NCBI GenBank assembly: GCA_013115135.1
Contig: JABANP010000288.1
Location: 1-64,000 of the forward strand
Direction of reading: 5' to 3'
DNA length: 64,000 nt
Source: Perkinsus olseni
Taxonomy: Eukaryota > Perkinsozoa > Perkinsida > Perkinsidae
Position 1 is the stretch's first letter. Every line of letters starts with the position of its first letter. Positions 12,899-21,795 of the stretch are shown here, in pieces. The notes under the pieces are model-generated. The model did not search any database. It saw nothing but the letters and a program-made list of their open reading frames with translations, and was not told the DNA's origin. Position numbers and translations under genes: made by a program.

Positions 12899-14467
12899 AT
12901 GAGACTTCCAGTTGCCATCTTCTCGGCTATCCTCATCTGTGGTGTCGTCATCATCGCGATATCATTCCCTCGCCTTATTGTATCGCCATCCTCAACCTCA
13001 AGGGGAGGCAACCCGGTTTCTGTATCAGACCTCACCTCGAGCGAGCTCGCTGATGATTCCAACGTGGCCTCTGCTTCACTGGCACACTCAGAGTATCACT
13101 CTCCGGGATTCTTACCATACGACAAGCGGTGGCGTGGCTGTGCCATCAGATATTCTGTCCCTATTGTGCTCGGGTTCGGATGGTGGTTCCAAAAACTACA
13201 CCAAAATCGTACACTAGTGATATCCGATGATAAGCATAACTCTGCCATATCGTGTCTGCTCAGCTTCACGCAGGGTGCGCTGGTCAGTCCAGGCAACCTC
13301 CTTGATGGCTCACTCCATGACGTTGTCATCGTGGCCTACGCATTGGAGTTATCATCGAGGCCGTGGGAGGATCTACAGAATTATGTGCGTCTTGTCGACA
13401 AGGGAGGCCATCTCGTGATGCTATCCCTCTTCTTCTGGCCTGAGCGAGGGGTGCACGATTACTTCCGTTTTCTGCCCTCGGGACTTTCAAATATGGCTGA
13501 GTGGGCAGGCTGCCGTAAACTCGAGTTCTCTGATGGGTGGGGCTCCTGGGACTTCTGGGCCGGCATGGCTGAGCACGGCCCAGAGAATACTGACAACCAA
13601 GGTGTGGACGAATTTACAGAAGGAAGGGAAGTCAATGTCGGTGGTAAGTTGTACAAGTCTGATGGTGAGAACTATTTTGTCACTTGGGCTGTGATGAGCA
13701 AGTGTGAAGTGCCCAAACAGTGGTCATCACAGCTTCTGTCTGCCGGGGTGCCGTGGCCGCCAAACGAGCAGCAAAAGCTTTCGAGCTTCGAAGGGCATAT
13801 TTTCGAGACAGGACGTTACAACTTCGAGTCGTGCAAGGGCTCATATGGTCGGATCGCGGCTCACCATGCAATCGAGCGATGGTTAGTCACTAGTGAAGTG
13901 AGCAAACGCGCTCACACTGACGTGCTGAATGTCTCGCCTCCTGTGGGGGGACTGGAATGCTGGGGACGGCACTTCAACAAGCAAAACACAAGGTTCGTGA
14001 TAACTCACTGGAATAAAGGTCAGCATGAGACATGCGAGGACCTGCCCTTCGCAGATGAGTCCTTCGATTTTGTCATCATGCAAATGGTGATTGAGCACAG
14101 CGTCTTCGTGTGGCAGTGTTACAGAGAAGTTCACCGAGTGTTGAAAAAGGGAGGGATCTTTATCTCCACAAATCCCGTTAAGTTTCGCCGACATCCACTG
14201 GGTGGTAGTCAAAAAGCGAATAAGCGACTGAAGGAGAAGGGCTATGCGTACCCTGATAACTATAGGGTCCTCCCCTCTGGCAATCGCGCACTCGCACTCT
14301 GGGCTGGCTTCTCGAAGATACATCAATCCACTGGTTGGGGCATGAAACGATTCTTCGCTGAACCCTCCTTTGATATTCCGAAGTTCAAGACCCACATGAC
14401 GAATGACCCAACGAGTGGTATCGGGGACCCCTATGTCATTACAGCATGGCTGATTGCCGAAAAGTAG
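12899..14467 (+). CDS. Membrane-anchored SAM-dependent methyltransferase-like protein
   Basis: An intronless frame of 522 residues from the ATG at 12899 (an in-frame ATG at 12794 is the alternative). Residues about 4-24 (LPVAIFSAILICGVVIIAIS) are a signal anchor, suggesting a type II protein of the secretory system. The C-terminal half holds a class I methyltransferase core: DLPFADESFDFVIMQMVIEH near residue 380, then EVHRVLKKGGIFI, the typical end of a Methyltransf_11 domain. An earlier block (HDVVIVAYALELSS, then RLVDKGGHLVMLSLF, residues about 140-175) looks like the end of a second, degenerate copy of the same fold. The substrate is unknown; small molecules, glycans and lipids are all possible. 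The same frame is continuous upstream with the last BBS4 exon. Confidence 0.75.
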   Translation: MRLPVAIFSAILICGVVIIAISFPRLIVSPSSTSRGGNPVSVSDLTSSELADDSNVASASLAHSEYHSPGFLPYDKRWRGCAIRYSVPIVLGFGWWFQKLHQNRTLVISDDKHNSAISCLLSFTQGALVSPGNLLDGSLHDVVIVAYALELSSRPWEDLQNYVRLVDKGGHLVMLSLFFWPERGVHDYFRFLPSGLSNMAEWAGCRKLEFSDGWGSWDFWAGMAEHGPENTDNQGVDEFTEGREVNVGGKLYKSDGENYFVTWAVMSKCEVPKQWSSQLLSAGVPWPPNEQQKLSSFEGHIFETGRYNFESCKGSYGRIAAHHAIERWLVTSEVSKRAHTDVLNVSPPVGGLECWGRHFNKQNTRFVITHWNKGQHETCEDLPFADESFDFVIMQMVIEHSVFVWQCYREVHRVLKKGGIFISTNPVKFRRHPLGGSQKANKRLKEKGYAYPDNYRVLPSGNRALALWAGFSKIHQSTGWGMKRFFAEPSFDIPKFKTHMTNDPTSGIGDPYVITAWLIAEK

Positions 14468-15523
14468 CGCGTGTACAATGTCTGGGGAAACAAAAGGCTG
14501 CTTTGCGTTGAGTAGTAAGAGTGTAGATTGTCGTGTTCTGGCTACAACTTCTCCGACGAAAACTAAACGCTTGCAGACCTCTCGCAGCTACAATCAAGCA
14601 TCAATGGCAAGGCACGTCAGAGGAGCCACGAGCAGGGGCACTCGAGCAGCGCACCGTCTCTCTGGTACATGTTGAGAGCTATACCATTTCGCTTGCGTTC
14701 CTCGTGGCCATATTCTAGTTGAGCTTCTCATCCTCTGTTTGAAAAGGGACGATTCGATGTCGTAGCTAATGAAAAATCTACTCACTTTGTGAGCAATGAA
14801 ATCAGTCTGCCTTGCCGAGGCAGCCTCAGGCAGTACTCAGGGCAGCCTTGAGTACCGCTCGGACTCGGAACCCAGGCCCACTTTAATAGGAACCAGAATT
14901 ACATAGCTAACTGGCTGGGCAACCGGGGGTGGCCCATGAACCCACTGGCAAGGACACATATGCCGAATACCGTTGGCACCATCGAAATGTAGCTATGCGA
15001 CAAAACCTCTGTAATGCTACTCTATACCATATGCGCCAGGAGCAGCGGTCTACGACGAGGTTTGAGTTCGGATGTGCTCGTTCGAGTTTCGAACAGCATT
15101 AGACCAATCTAAAGCAGCCAATGCAACAATGTGACGCATTCCGCCTCACTTCTAGTGTTGGAGTCCTATAGCTGAACTATCATCTCCCTGTCTCAACTAC
15201 AATCGGCCAGTCTGAGTGCCCGCAAGAGTTTCCGTAGGAATTGGCCGCTTCTCCGTTTACTTCTTATTCTGTACTCAGAACGCGATGAAACGTGGATGAG
15301 ATGTGGTACTGCCCGATTAGTGCATCCAGCTTCAGCTGTACCTTCAAACTTAATAGTGGGATGCGAAGCTTCTACGCCTATCACTGCGCACTGCGCAGCA
15401 GCATGGTCGAGAGCTTGATCGACTGGCGGCGCCGTCGCGAATCTCGCCCGCCGTGATAATCGATTATGAAATAGCGGAGGGTGCGGCCAGCAGAAGTCCT
15501 CTCTGACAGACCCACTTCCTAAA
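14468..15523. other. Intergenic stretch with a gene relic
   Basis: No intact gene seen. It holds the carboxypeptidase relic at 14880-14993 and the upstream region of eL43. Confidence 0.5.
14880..14993 (+). pseudogene. Relic of a serine carboxypeptidase (S10) exon
   Basis: Reads [17 protein letters not shown] followed by unrelated residues and a TAG at 14991-14993. The S10 gene at 23-25 kb has [17 protein letters not shown] at about 25094-25150, so this is a homologous fragment of one exon. A splice-like tttaatag precedes it, but the catalytic Asp block is absent. It probably marks a former tandem or dispersed S10 paralogue. Confidence 0.8.
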
Positions 15524-16040
15524 ATGGCCAGACGCACTAAGAAGGTTGGTATCTCCGGCAAGTACGGAACCCGTTACGGCGCTTCCCTGCGTAAGCTCGT
15601 GAAGAAGTTCGAGGCTCAGTCTAAGGCGAAGTACACCTGCCCCTTCTGCGGCAAGGACTCCGTCAAGCGTCAGGTAATCATTCGGGGCAATGCGAATTTC
15701 GTCTATCTCTCGGTGGAGTCATCCCAAGCCGCAGTCGTAGCCTGTAGCTGACTAGAGTGGCCATTAGCCATCGTTTTATGCATTGCGGGTCACCATTGAA
15801 CAACACTGAGGCGTTCGTTAAACCTCTTGTCGCGATCGTTGCTTCTTTCAGGCCGGTGGTATCTGGTCTTGCCGCTCTTGCAAGAAGACCATGGCTGGCG
15901 GCTGCTGGCAGTTGACTACCGCTGCTGCGGCTACTGTCCGGTAATGATAGCGACACTGTTGTGCTCGTCATCTCTGACGTCTTTTTGCTTTCAGTGCCTC
16001 TATGCAGCGTCTCCGCAAGCTCCAGGCCGCTGAGATATAG
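15524..16040 (+). CDS. RPL37A: 60S ribosomal protein eL43 (L37a)
   Basis: A structural protein of the large cytosolic ribosomal subunit with a C4 zinc ribbon. Exons 15524-15673, 15852-15940 and 15995-16040 join to 94 residues, close to the usual 92. The N-terminus ([20 protein letters not shown]) is diagnostic. Zinc ligands are C39, C42 (CPFC) and C57, C60 (CRSC). Intron 1 (178 nt) is much longer than intron 2 (54 nt) and than most introns nearby; it follows codon 50 in phase 0. The C-terminus ([12 protein letters not shown]) matches the family's final helix. Confidence 0.97.
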
Positions 16041-17478
16041 ACGGCTGATGGCTTTTAACGGAAGGGTCTCTGGCTGAAGTGCTGGTTTTCGGTTGCGTTC
16101 TAATACTGTTGTGTGGGAGTAGTGGGTTCGTACTTCGCGGACGATAAGGGGGAGTACATGATGGGTAACATCGCACAATTCCTACTGTTTTATTGGTTCT
16201 TCCGTCGTGGTCGGGCCTTCGACGAGAGATTCGGCCACTCCCGAGAGGCATGAGTTGTGGTAGAACGGTGACTTGTAGTAAGCTTCCAGACATCGATGAG
16301 AGCTCGAAGGTGTCGTCCTCATTGAGAGTGTGGATGACTCCAGCTAGTGGTAGGCACCCTGGACTGCAGGGCTTGGAGTCGTCAGGGACATAGGTTTCTT
16401 TGGTAACGACAGATGACTTCAAAGGCAGCACTGCACCGAAGGTCATTCTGAGAACGCTACTGAGATAATCCTACGGTCTGAACGGTTTGAAACCCGAACT
16501 AACTTCATGTTCGATAATCGATAGGACGCGACGCCGAAGATGGTTGCGAAGTGCGTTACTGAGACGAGAAGGCGCGACCTCTGCGGGAAGGCGCGAGATG
16601 ATTGCCTGACGGGTTTGATCTTGTAATGACGCTTAGGTCCGGTCTCCATAGGAGGTGTCCGTGACCGCCATTGAGGTGGAAAAGATGTCTACAAGTGCAT
16701 CGCCATTGGTCCGAAAGTGCAGAGATGGCTAGGGCTTCATTCCTCGGTGTCCCTGTGAGCCCTGAGGTGAGAACTTGCGAAGTCCAGGCCAACTGGCTGT
16801 TGTAGTGTGTCGCATATTCTTGAGAGCTCCTCTCGATAACAGGATTAGATCTTGATGCACACTCGACTTGCGTAGCTTGACCGAGGATAGAGGGTATGGC
16901 GCTGAACCATCGAGGTGCGGTGCCATCCAGCGCTCGACTACCGGAGGCCGCAGGGACCAGGCAGCTCGACGCGATTATTGTCGCTCCGTGCCTCGTTCAT
17001 GTCGGAGTCCCACATGCCCCATATCCCGGGGGATTAGTGTCGGCGTGTTCTTGTATGCTGTGAATCAGGTGGAGGCAGTTTGAAGGATATTCGTATGAAC
17101 ATGTGATGAGGGAATCCAATTCATTGGCATCATCCAGAATTCGCTGAAGAGAACGTTTCTGGATTGTTCTAAAGGGAACCTTGGTGTTGCGCTTTGCTAG
17201 TTATCCCAAGGACAGCGAGAGCGCTTCACCGTCCACTGGGAACCGTCTCATAAGCACCGCCAGAAAACTCGCGTTGAGCTCTTCCTGGCGCCAAGTGGAA
17301 TACAGGAGATTACAGGATTTCAAGACCGACATTCTGGATGATTCGTGTTGGGGGTATGCCGCCCTGGACTGAACTCAGTGCTATTAAGGTCTCAAGAAAA
17401 GAGCTAACTTGAATAAGTATAGGTCGGGTCTAGGATAAGATCTAATAATCTGACTATTCAACTGATCTTCCTAAGCGA
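16041..17478. other. Intergenic stretch before the retrotransposon
   Basis: Small open frames on both strands show no recognisable domain and no convincing exon chain. Confidence 0.45.
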
Positions 17479-17482
17479 ATAC

Positions 17483-17715
17483 TGTTACGTGCCTCAGTTG
17501 ACTCTAACACAAGAGTGAAGGGAGGCGCCAAGAAAGCCTTGAGTATGCGTGCAACTGTGTAGGCAGCATAGCTAATGGCAAAGCAGCGCAACTGTGAAGA
17601 CAACACTAAGGATACCATTCTCAGCCCTCAGCATTATCATACATAAGAAACATCAAAGCAGCAATACTCAGTAGCTTAATCACTTATGCTAAGCCTATAA
17701 CGGCTCCATATAACA
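17483..17715 (-). repeat. 3' LTR of the retrotransposon
   Basis: 233 bp, TG...CA-type ends, apparently identical to the copy at 21559-21791 by direct reading. Confidence 0.96.
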
Positions 17716-17718
17716 ACT

Positions 17719-17732
17719 CGCCCCCCTGTTCG
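17719..17732 (-). other. Polypurine tract of the retrotransposon
   Basis: Just inside the 3' LTR the minus strand reads GAACAGGGGGGCGAG, a G-rich purine run where plus-strand DNA synthesis is primed in LTR elements. Confidence 0.7.
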
Positions 17733-17749
17733 GAAGTAGACCGAACACA

Positions 17750-20509
17750 CTAGTCTAAAGCATAACCTTCACCATTGAAGGATAGTTGCCTAGGGTCTCC
17801 ACCAGGCTCAAACCTAACCGGAGGACGGCGATTCCTCGGGGGTAAATGACCAGCAACTTGAGGTACTGCAATAGGCTGTTCATCTGACTCTTCCGAAGAC
17901 GACGATGAAGCAACCTCAAGAAATAACTCATCCTGCGACTGTGGAGTAGTAGGGCCTGCAGGTACAGCTTCCATACTCGAGTTAGGTTGCTGTCTGCACA
18001 GGACCAAACGATCAACGGTAGCAGTGACCAATCTCCCAGTTCCATCAGCTCTCACTAACTTATATGCATACGGTGAGCACTCAACTACTCTGAAAGGATA
18101 ATCATAGAAGCGACTACCAGATCTACGCTCATTCGGAGGCTTAAGAAGCCAAACATGATCATCTCTATCAAAGGTAGGTAGATCAGGTGAGACATCCACA
18201 TCAGGAACTGGTAAAGGGAGCTGAAACTTATCCCTGATAGGTCGACTCAGGAACACCTCAGCCGGAGAACGATAGTCCAATGAAGAATGAGGACTAGCAT
18301 TATATGTAGCGATCACCTTCGCAAGACGAGAAGTAAGAGAGTCAGAAGACGGCAACACAGACAGACGTAAACGAATAGTGTTGTGTAGACGCTCCACAAC
18401 TCCATTGGCCATGGGCCGATGCCCGGACGTAAGCACCAATACAACACCCACCAAACGTAATCGTTGACGCAGAGCTACGAAAATACCTCGATCAGCTCGC
18501 AAATATAGTGGATACCCAAAGAGAGGGCAGTCAAAACAGCTCATCAATGCATCATATGCGTCATCAGCCTTCTCAAACTGGAGTAACCGTAATAAGGCAA
18601 ATCTGCTATACTCATCAATAATAGAGAGTATAGGAAAGCTCTCACAGTGAAAGACGTCAACAGCGACACACGACCAACAACTTGTAGCAAGTCGACGGGG
18701 TGACACTGCTGTGAACCTTGACGGAGTAGATTTATTCCTCTCACAAGCCATATTGGTACACGTAGCAATAATATTTCTAATATCATCAGACATGCGCGGC
18801 CAATTATAGATGCGCTTAATAACACTCTCAACATCAGCAGAGCCCGCATGCAATAATGAGAGATGAACCCCACGCACAAGCTTGGCGCGGAATACCACCG
18901 GCAAATATAATAGCCCTTTATAGTATAGGAGCCCCTCATCAGACTCCGTGACACCCTTATCAATGAAGGGACGAGACACAGAGGAGTTGACAGCAAGCAA
19001 CTCATCCTTAGTAGGCCAGAACCTACTCACACCCTCTTCGGAGCTACAATCTTGATAAGACACAGCTTCATCAGAACAGATACGATCATCAAACTCCAAG
19101 AAATCAGTGATATCAACTCGACGGCGCCAGAAGAGTTCATCACCAACCTTGGAGATCTGTAGACCCAGAACTCGGCTATCTTGGATAGATGTTGGCTCCT
19201 TAGTATAGAGGTCCTCCTGAGCAAGAAGAGCACGTACGCGGTCAACGTCAGACTGATGCTTGGACGCTGATACACCTTTACACAGAGGTACGAATATGTC
19301 ATCAAAATACTTCTTAATATTCTCTTTTCTTAAACAATAATCCGTTACCATCTTAAGTAATCTAGGGGAACTTAGTTGTCCAAAGCCACAACGACATAGT
19401 CTCAAATAAATGTAGCCAGTATCACAGGAAATGGAAGGGTCATTGATACAGTCAGTAGGGACACGGAAACACTGATACCACGTCAATGACTCCTCTACTC
19501 TAAGAGATAAATACGCCTTCTTAATATCCAAAATGGTCCCTTCGGAGAACTCCCTCCAACTACGGAGGCTTACATTGCAAACTGCTGCATCTTCATCACT
19601 TGATGCAACACAGTATCGGTTTAAAACCGAGAAATCATGGCAAGGCCTAAGGACGGTGCTTTTGTGAGCACTGAAGGCCAAGACCAGTGGTAAGACGCAC
19701 TTCATCTTATGATACTCAAGGGGTGGAACAACTACAATCCAACCCTTCTGAAACCAGGCAGTAAGTTCATCACGAAGGGACTGAAAATGATGTTCAGGAA
19801 GATCACAAATACTACCATACTCCTCAGGGCAACTAATGCGCCCCTGTGGAGGCTGACTATCCTTCCATTTCCAGGCTACTTCCCAATAAAATCTATCGCT
19901 ACCCTGAGAGATGGGATGCCGAACAGCGCGGCAGTCAGGTGCATCGAGAGACACGGCAACGACGGATAAGCCATCGGCACTGATAGTCTCTTCTAATCGG
20001 CACGATGGCATTGAAAAGTGTCTCTGATGCAACCCAACACAAGTCCCATCCGAGGTAGCTTTCACCACATGAGCTGCAGCAGCTGCTAACTTAATATGCG
20101 ACGTACCCTTCTCATTGTCATAAGATAATGTTATAGGGTGGGGTACTTGCTTAAAGAAGTCTAGACCGACGACAAAAGACAGCTGCGCAGGTAAGGACTG
20201 TACGACATAAGGAGATAATAACACATGATAATTCTCGACTACTAACAACAATGTGGCTCGGCCAAGGGACTTCAAAACATCATTCGACAATTGAATCAAT
20301 TCAGACTTAGGGCATTGAGGACCAAAGGCAAACGATAAGTGCAACGACGAGGCAGCTTCCAGCGTAATCAGAGAAATACTACAACACCAATCAAAAAGCG
20401 CATTCAGGGTAAGAGATGACCCATCATTAGTATTTCTCAATGTGACCAGCTTAGTAGGGAGAGATAATACACTGGCCTGATAAGCTGCCCCGAATACTGG
20501 CAACCATAG
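17750..20509 (-). CDS. pol: Retrotransposon Pol (protease-like, reverse transcriptase, integrase)
   Basis: Same phase as the zinc-knuckle block, from which only one UGA separates it; about 919 residues. A retropepsin-like segment early on reads ALFDWCCSISLI, where D-[ST]-G is expected, so the protease is unusual or inactive. Reverse transcriptase: the first catalytic Asp in ILDIKKAYLSL and YFDDIF near residue 400, then VLGLQISK. About 100 residues later is the integrase zinc domain (HLSLLH ... CTNMAC), then catalytic D in VDVFHC, D in RADRG and E in NGVVERLHN (32 residues between the last two), and a GPY/F-like module (PFRVVECSPYAYKL). There is little room and no clear motif for RNase H between RT and integrase. 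Confidence 0.93.
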   Translation of the reverse strand, partial: LWLPVFGAAYQASVLSLPTKLVTLRNTNDGSSLTLNALFDWCCSISLITLEAASSLHLSFAFGPQCPKSELIQLSNDVLKSLGRATLLLVVENYHVLLSPYVVQSLPAQLSFVVGLDFFKQVPHPITLSYDNEKGTSHIKLAAAAAHVVKATSDGTCVGLHQRHFSMPSCRLEETISADGLSVVAVSLDAPDCRAVRHPISQGSDRFYWEVAWKWKDSQPPQGRISCPEEYGSICDLPEHHFQSLRDELTAWFQKGWIVVVPPLEYHKMKCVLPLVLAFSAHKSTVLRPCHDFSVLNRYCVASSDEDAAVCNVSLRSWREFSEGTILDIKKAYLSLRVEESLTWYQCFRVPTDCINDPSISCDTGYIYLRLCRCGFGQLSSPRLLKMVTDYCLRKENIKKYFDDIFVPLCKGVSASKHQSDVDRVRALLAQEDLYTKEPTSIQDSRVLGLQISKVGDELFWRRRVDITDFLEFDDRICSDEAVSYQDCSSEEGVSRFWPTKDELLAVNSSVSRPFIDKGVTESDEGLLYYKGLLYLPVVFRAKLVRGVHLSLLHAGSADVESVIKRIYNWPRMSDDIRNIIATCTNMACERNKSTPSRFTAVSPRRLATSCWSCVAVDVFHCESFPILSIIDEYSRFALLRLLQFEKADDAYDALMSCFDCPLFGYPLYLRADRGIFVALRQRLRLVGVVLVLTSGHRPMANGVVERLHNTIRLRLSVLPSSDSLTSRLAKVIATYNASPHSSLDYRSPAEVFLSRPIRDKFQLPLPVPDVDVSPDLPTFDRDDHVWLLKPPNERRSGSRFYDYPFRVVECSPYAYKLVRADGTGRLVTATVDRLVLCRQQPNSSMEAVPAGPTTPQSQDELFLEVASSSSSEESDEQPIAVPQVAGHLPPRNRRPPVRFEPGGDPRQLSFNGEGYALD

Positions 20510-20803
20510 TCAGTTCTTATCGTCTGGCTTCCTCTCTGCCACTTCACCACCAATAATACCACCAGCCAGAGAACGAGCCGGACAATCCCGCAACATATGA
20601 CCAGGCTGATTGCAGCCCCAACAGAGCCTATTGGCCGGAGCCCACTTCGCTCCAGTACTGGTACCACCAATGTGGGAACCTGAACCCTTACCCGACGGCA
20701 CGCCACCTTTGCCACGTGCAGCCGTAGACAATGCTTTGCCACCTACCCAAGGACGACCCTTGCCCTTGCCAACATAACCCTTGCTGTAACCCTTACCCCC
20801 TTT
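20510..20803 (-). CDS. Retrotransposon nucleocapsid block with CCHC zinc knuckle
   Basis: In the frame entered by -1 slippage at 20797-20803 there is a Gly/Lys-rich stretch and then one zinc knuckle, CWGCNQPGHMLRDC (C-x2-C-x4-H-x4-C), at about 20590-20632. The frame ends at a single UGA (20510-20512) followed by CUA, and the pol frame continues in the same phase directly after it. It has no plausible own start codon, so it is expected to be made only as an extension of Gag. Confidence 0.8.
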   Translation of the reverse strand, partial: KGGKGYSKGYVGKGKGRPWVGGKALSTAARGKGGVPSGKGSGSHIGGTSTGAKWAPANRLCWGCNQPGHMLRDCPARSLAGGIIGGEVAERKPDDKN

Positions 20804-21471
20804 AGACCACCGAAATTGGCCGCGAAATTTGCAGCCGCCAACGACGGTTCAGGAATAGGGGGAGGTTGCCGGAGAGTTGGCACCTTTGCGAAGTTCTTCG
20901 CCGTCTGAACTAACGTATTCAAGGGAGTGGTAGCGAATTCCAATGCCATAGTTTGGTTGTACATAAGGGAGTCCTCAGGAAGGGCTGATAAGAACTGGAG
21001 CTTCAGTATAGACTCACAAGCCACCGGTGATAATGAGGGATCTGCTAACCCTAAGTAGGCACGTAGGCTCGCTAACAACGAGTCAACCGGCTCTTGCTCA
21101 CGATAGATGCGAGTAGTGAATGCCTTCCACGCAACCAGCGGCCTCATGCTATATGCATTCCTCAGTGCTCGCATGATATTGTCATACGAACTCTGATCCG
21201 CCGGACTCAATGAGTAAACCAGATTGGAAGCACCACCACGAAGCAAAGTCTTAAGATGACCAGTACGCTTGCCTTCAAAGGCAGCAATCTGCTCAGGAGT
21301 GGCCCCTTCACCGGGGAGAACAATACCCTTAAGTTCCAAATACGTGAGGAACCTTGAATGCCATCTTTCAAAGGTAAGGCAGGGATCATAAGAATCCGTA
21401 CCACTAGGGGGGTCACCCGAGAATGTCGGGCAAGCCACGGCACTCTTGGTAACCGATGGGGCGTCGTCCAT
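20743..21471 (-). CDS. gag: Retrotransposon Gag (capsid part)
   Basis: The first ATG of the frame is at 21471; 242 residues to a TAG or TGA-type stop at 20743. Residues about 30-165 have the composition of a Ty3/gypsy capsid (FERWHSRFLTYLELKG, GHLKTLLRGGASNLVYSL, AWKAFTTRIYREQEPVDSLL). The frame becomes basic and repetitive at its end. The zinc knuckle lies in the -1 frame. At 20797-20803 the minus strand has A AAG GGG in the gag frame (codons CTA AAG GGG), a canonical X XXY YYZ slippery heptamer that would move ribosomes into the zinc-knuckle frame. Confidence 0.85.
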   Translation of the reverse strand: MDDAPSVTKSAVACPTFSGDPPSGTDSYDPCLTFERWHSRFLTYLELKGIVLPGEGATPEQIAAFEGKRTGHLKTLLRGGASNLVYSLSPADQSSYDNIMRALRNAYSMRPLVAWKAFTTRIYREQEPVDSLLASLRAYLGLADPSLSPVACESILKLQFLSALPEDSLMYNQTMALEFATTPLNTLVQTAKNFAKVPTLRQPPPIPEPSLAAANFAANFGGLKGVRVTARVMLARARVVLG

Positions 21472-21538
21472 GATGTTCACGACAAGATAACACTATACCA
21501 CAATATCCAAGATAGTAGAGAACCGATGTAGAGCTTGT

Positions 21539-21556
21539 TCCTGGGTCTGGGCACCA
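21539..21556 (-). other. Primer-binding site of the retrotransposon
   Basis: Two bases inside the 5' LTR the minus strand reads TGGTGCCCAGACCCAGGA. TGG complements the CCA end of a tRNA, as expected for a primer-binding site. The tRNA was not identified. Confidence 0.7.
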
Positions 21557-21558
21557 GA

Positions 21559-21791
21559 TGTTACGTGCCTCAGTTGACTCTAACACAAGAGTGAAGGGAG
21601 GCGCCAAGAAAGCCTTGAGTATGCGTGCAACTGTGTAGGCAGCATAGCTAATGGCAAAGCAGCGCAACTGTGAAGACAACACTAAGGATACCATTCTCAG
21701 CCCTCAGCATTATCATACATAAGAAACATCAAAGCAGCAATACTCAGTAGCTTAATCACTTATGCTAAGCCTATAACGGCTCCATATAACA
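21559..21791 (-). repeat. 5' LTR of the retrotransposon
   Basis: 233 bp, apparently identical to the copy at 17483-17715. Because the element is on the minus strand this right-hand copy is the promoter-bearing 5' LTR. Confidence 0.96.
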
Positions 21792-21795
21792 ATAC

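Larger units (their letters stand above)
17479..21795 (-). mobile_element. Complete Ty3/gypsy-like LTR retrotransposon
   Basis: Two 233-bp direct repeats (17483-17715 and 21559-21791) begin TGTTACG and end TAACA, and I see no difference between them. The 4-bp sequence atac flanks both sides (17479-17482 and 21792-21795), a target-site duplication. On the minus strand the order is LTR, primer-binding-like TGGTGCCCAGACCC, gag, CCHC zinc knuckle, protease-like region, reverse transcriptase, integrase, polypurine tract, LTR. RT precedes integrase, as in Ty3/gypsy (Metaviridae). Apparently identical LTRs and full-length frames indicate a recent insertion. Confidence 0.96.

Noticed and set aside
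16000..16446. 148-codon minus-strand frame
   Set aside because: It overlaps the last exon of eL43 and its 3' region; no domain recognised.
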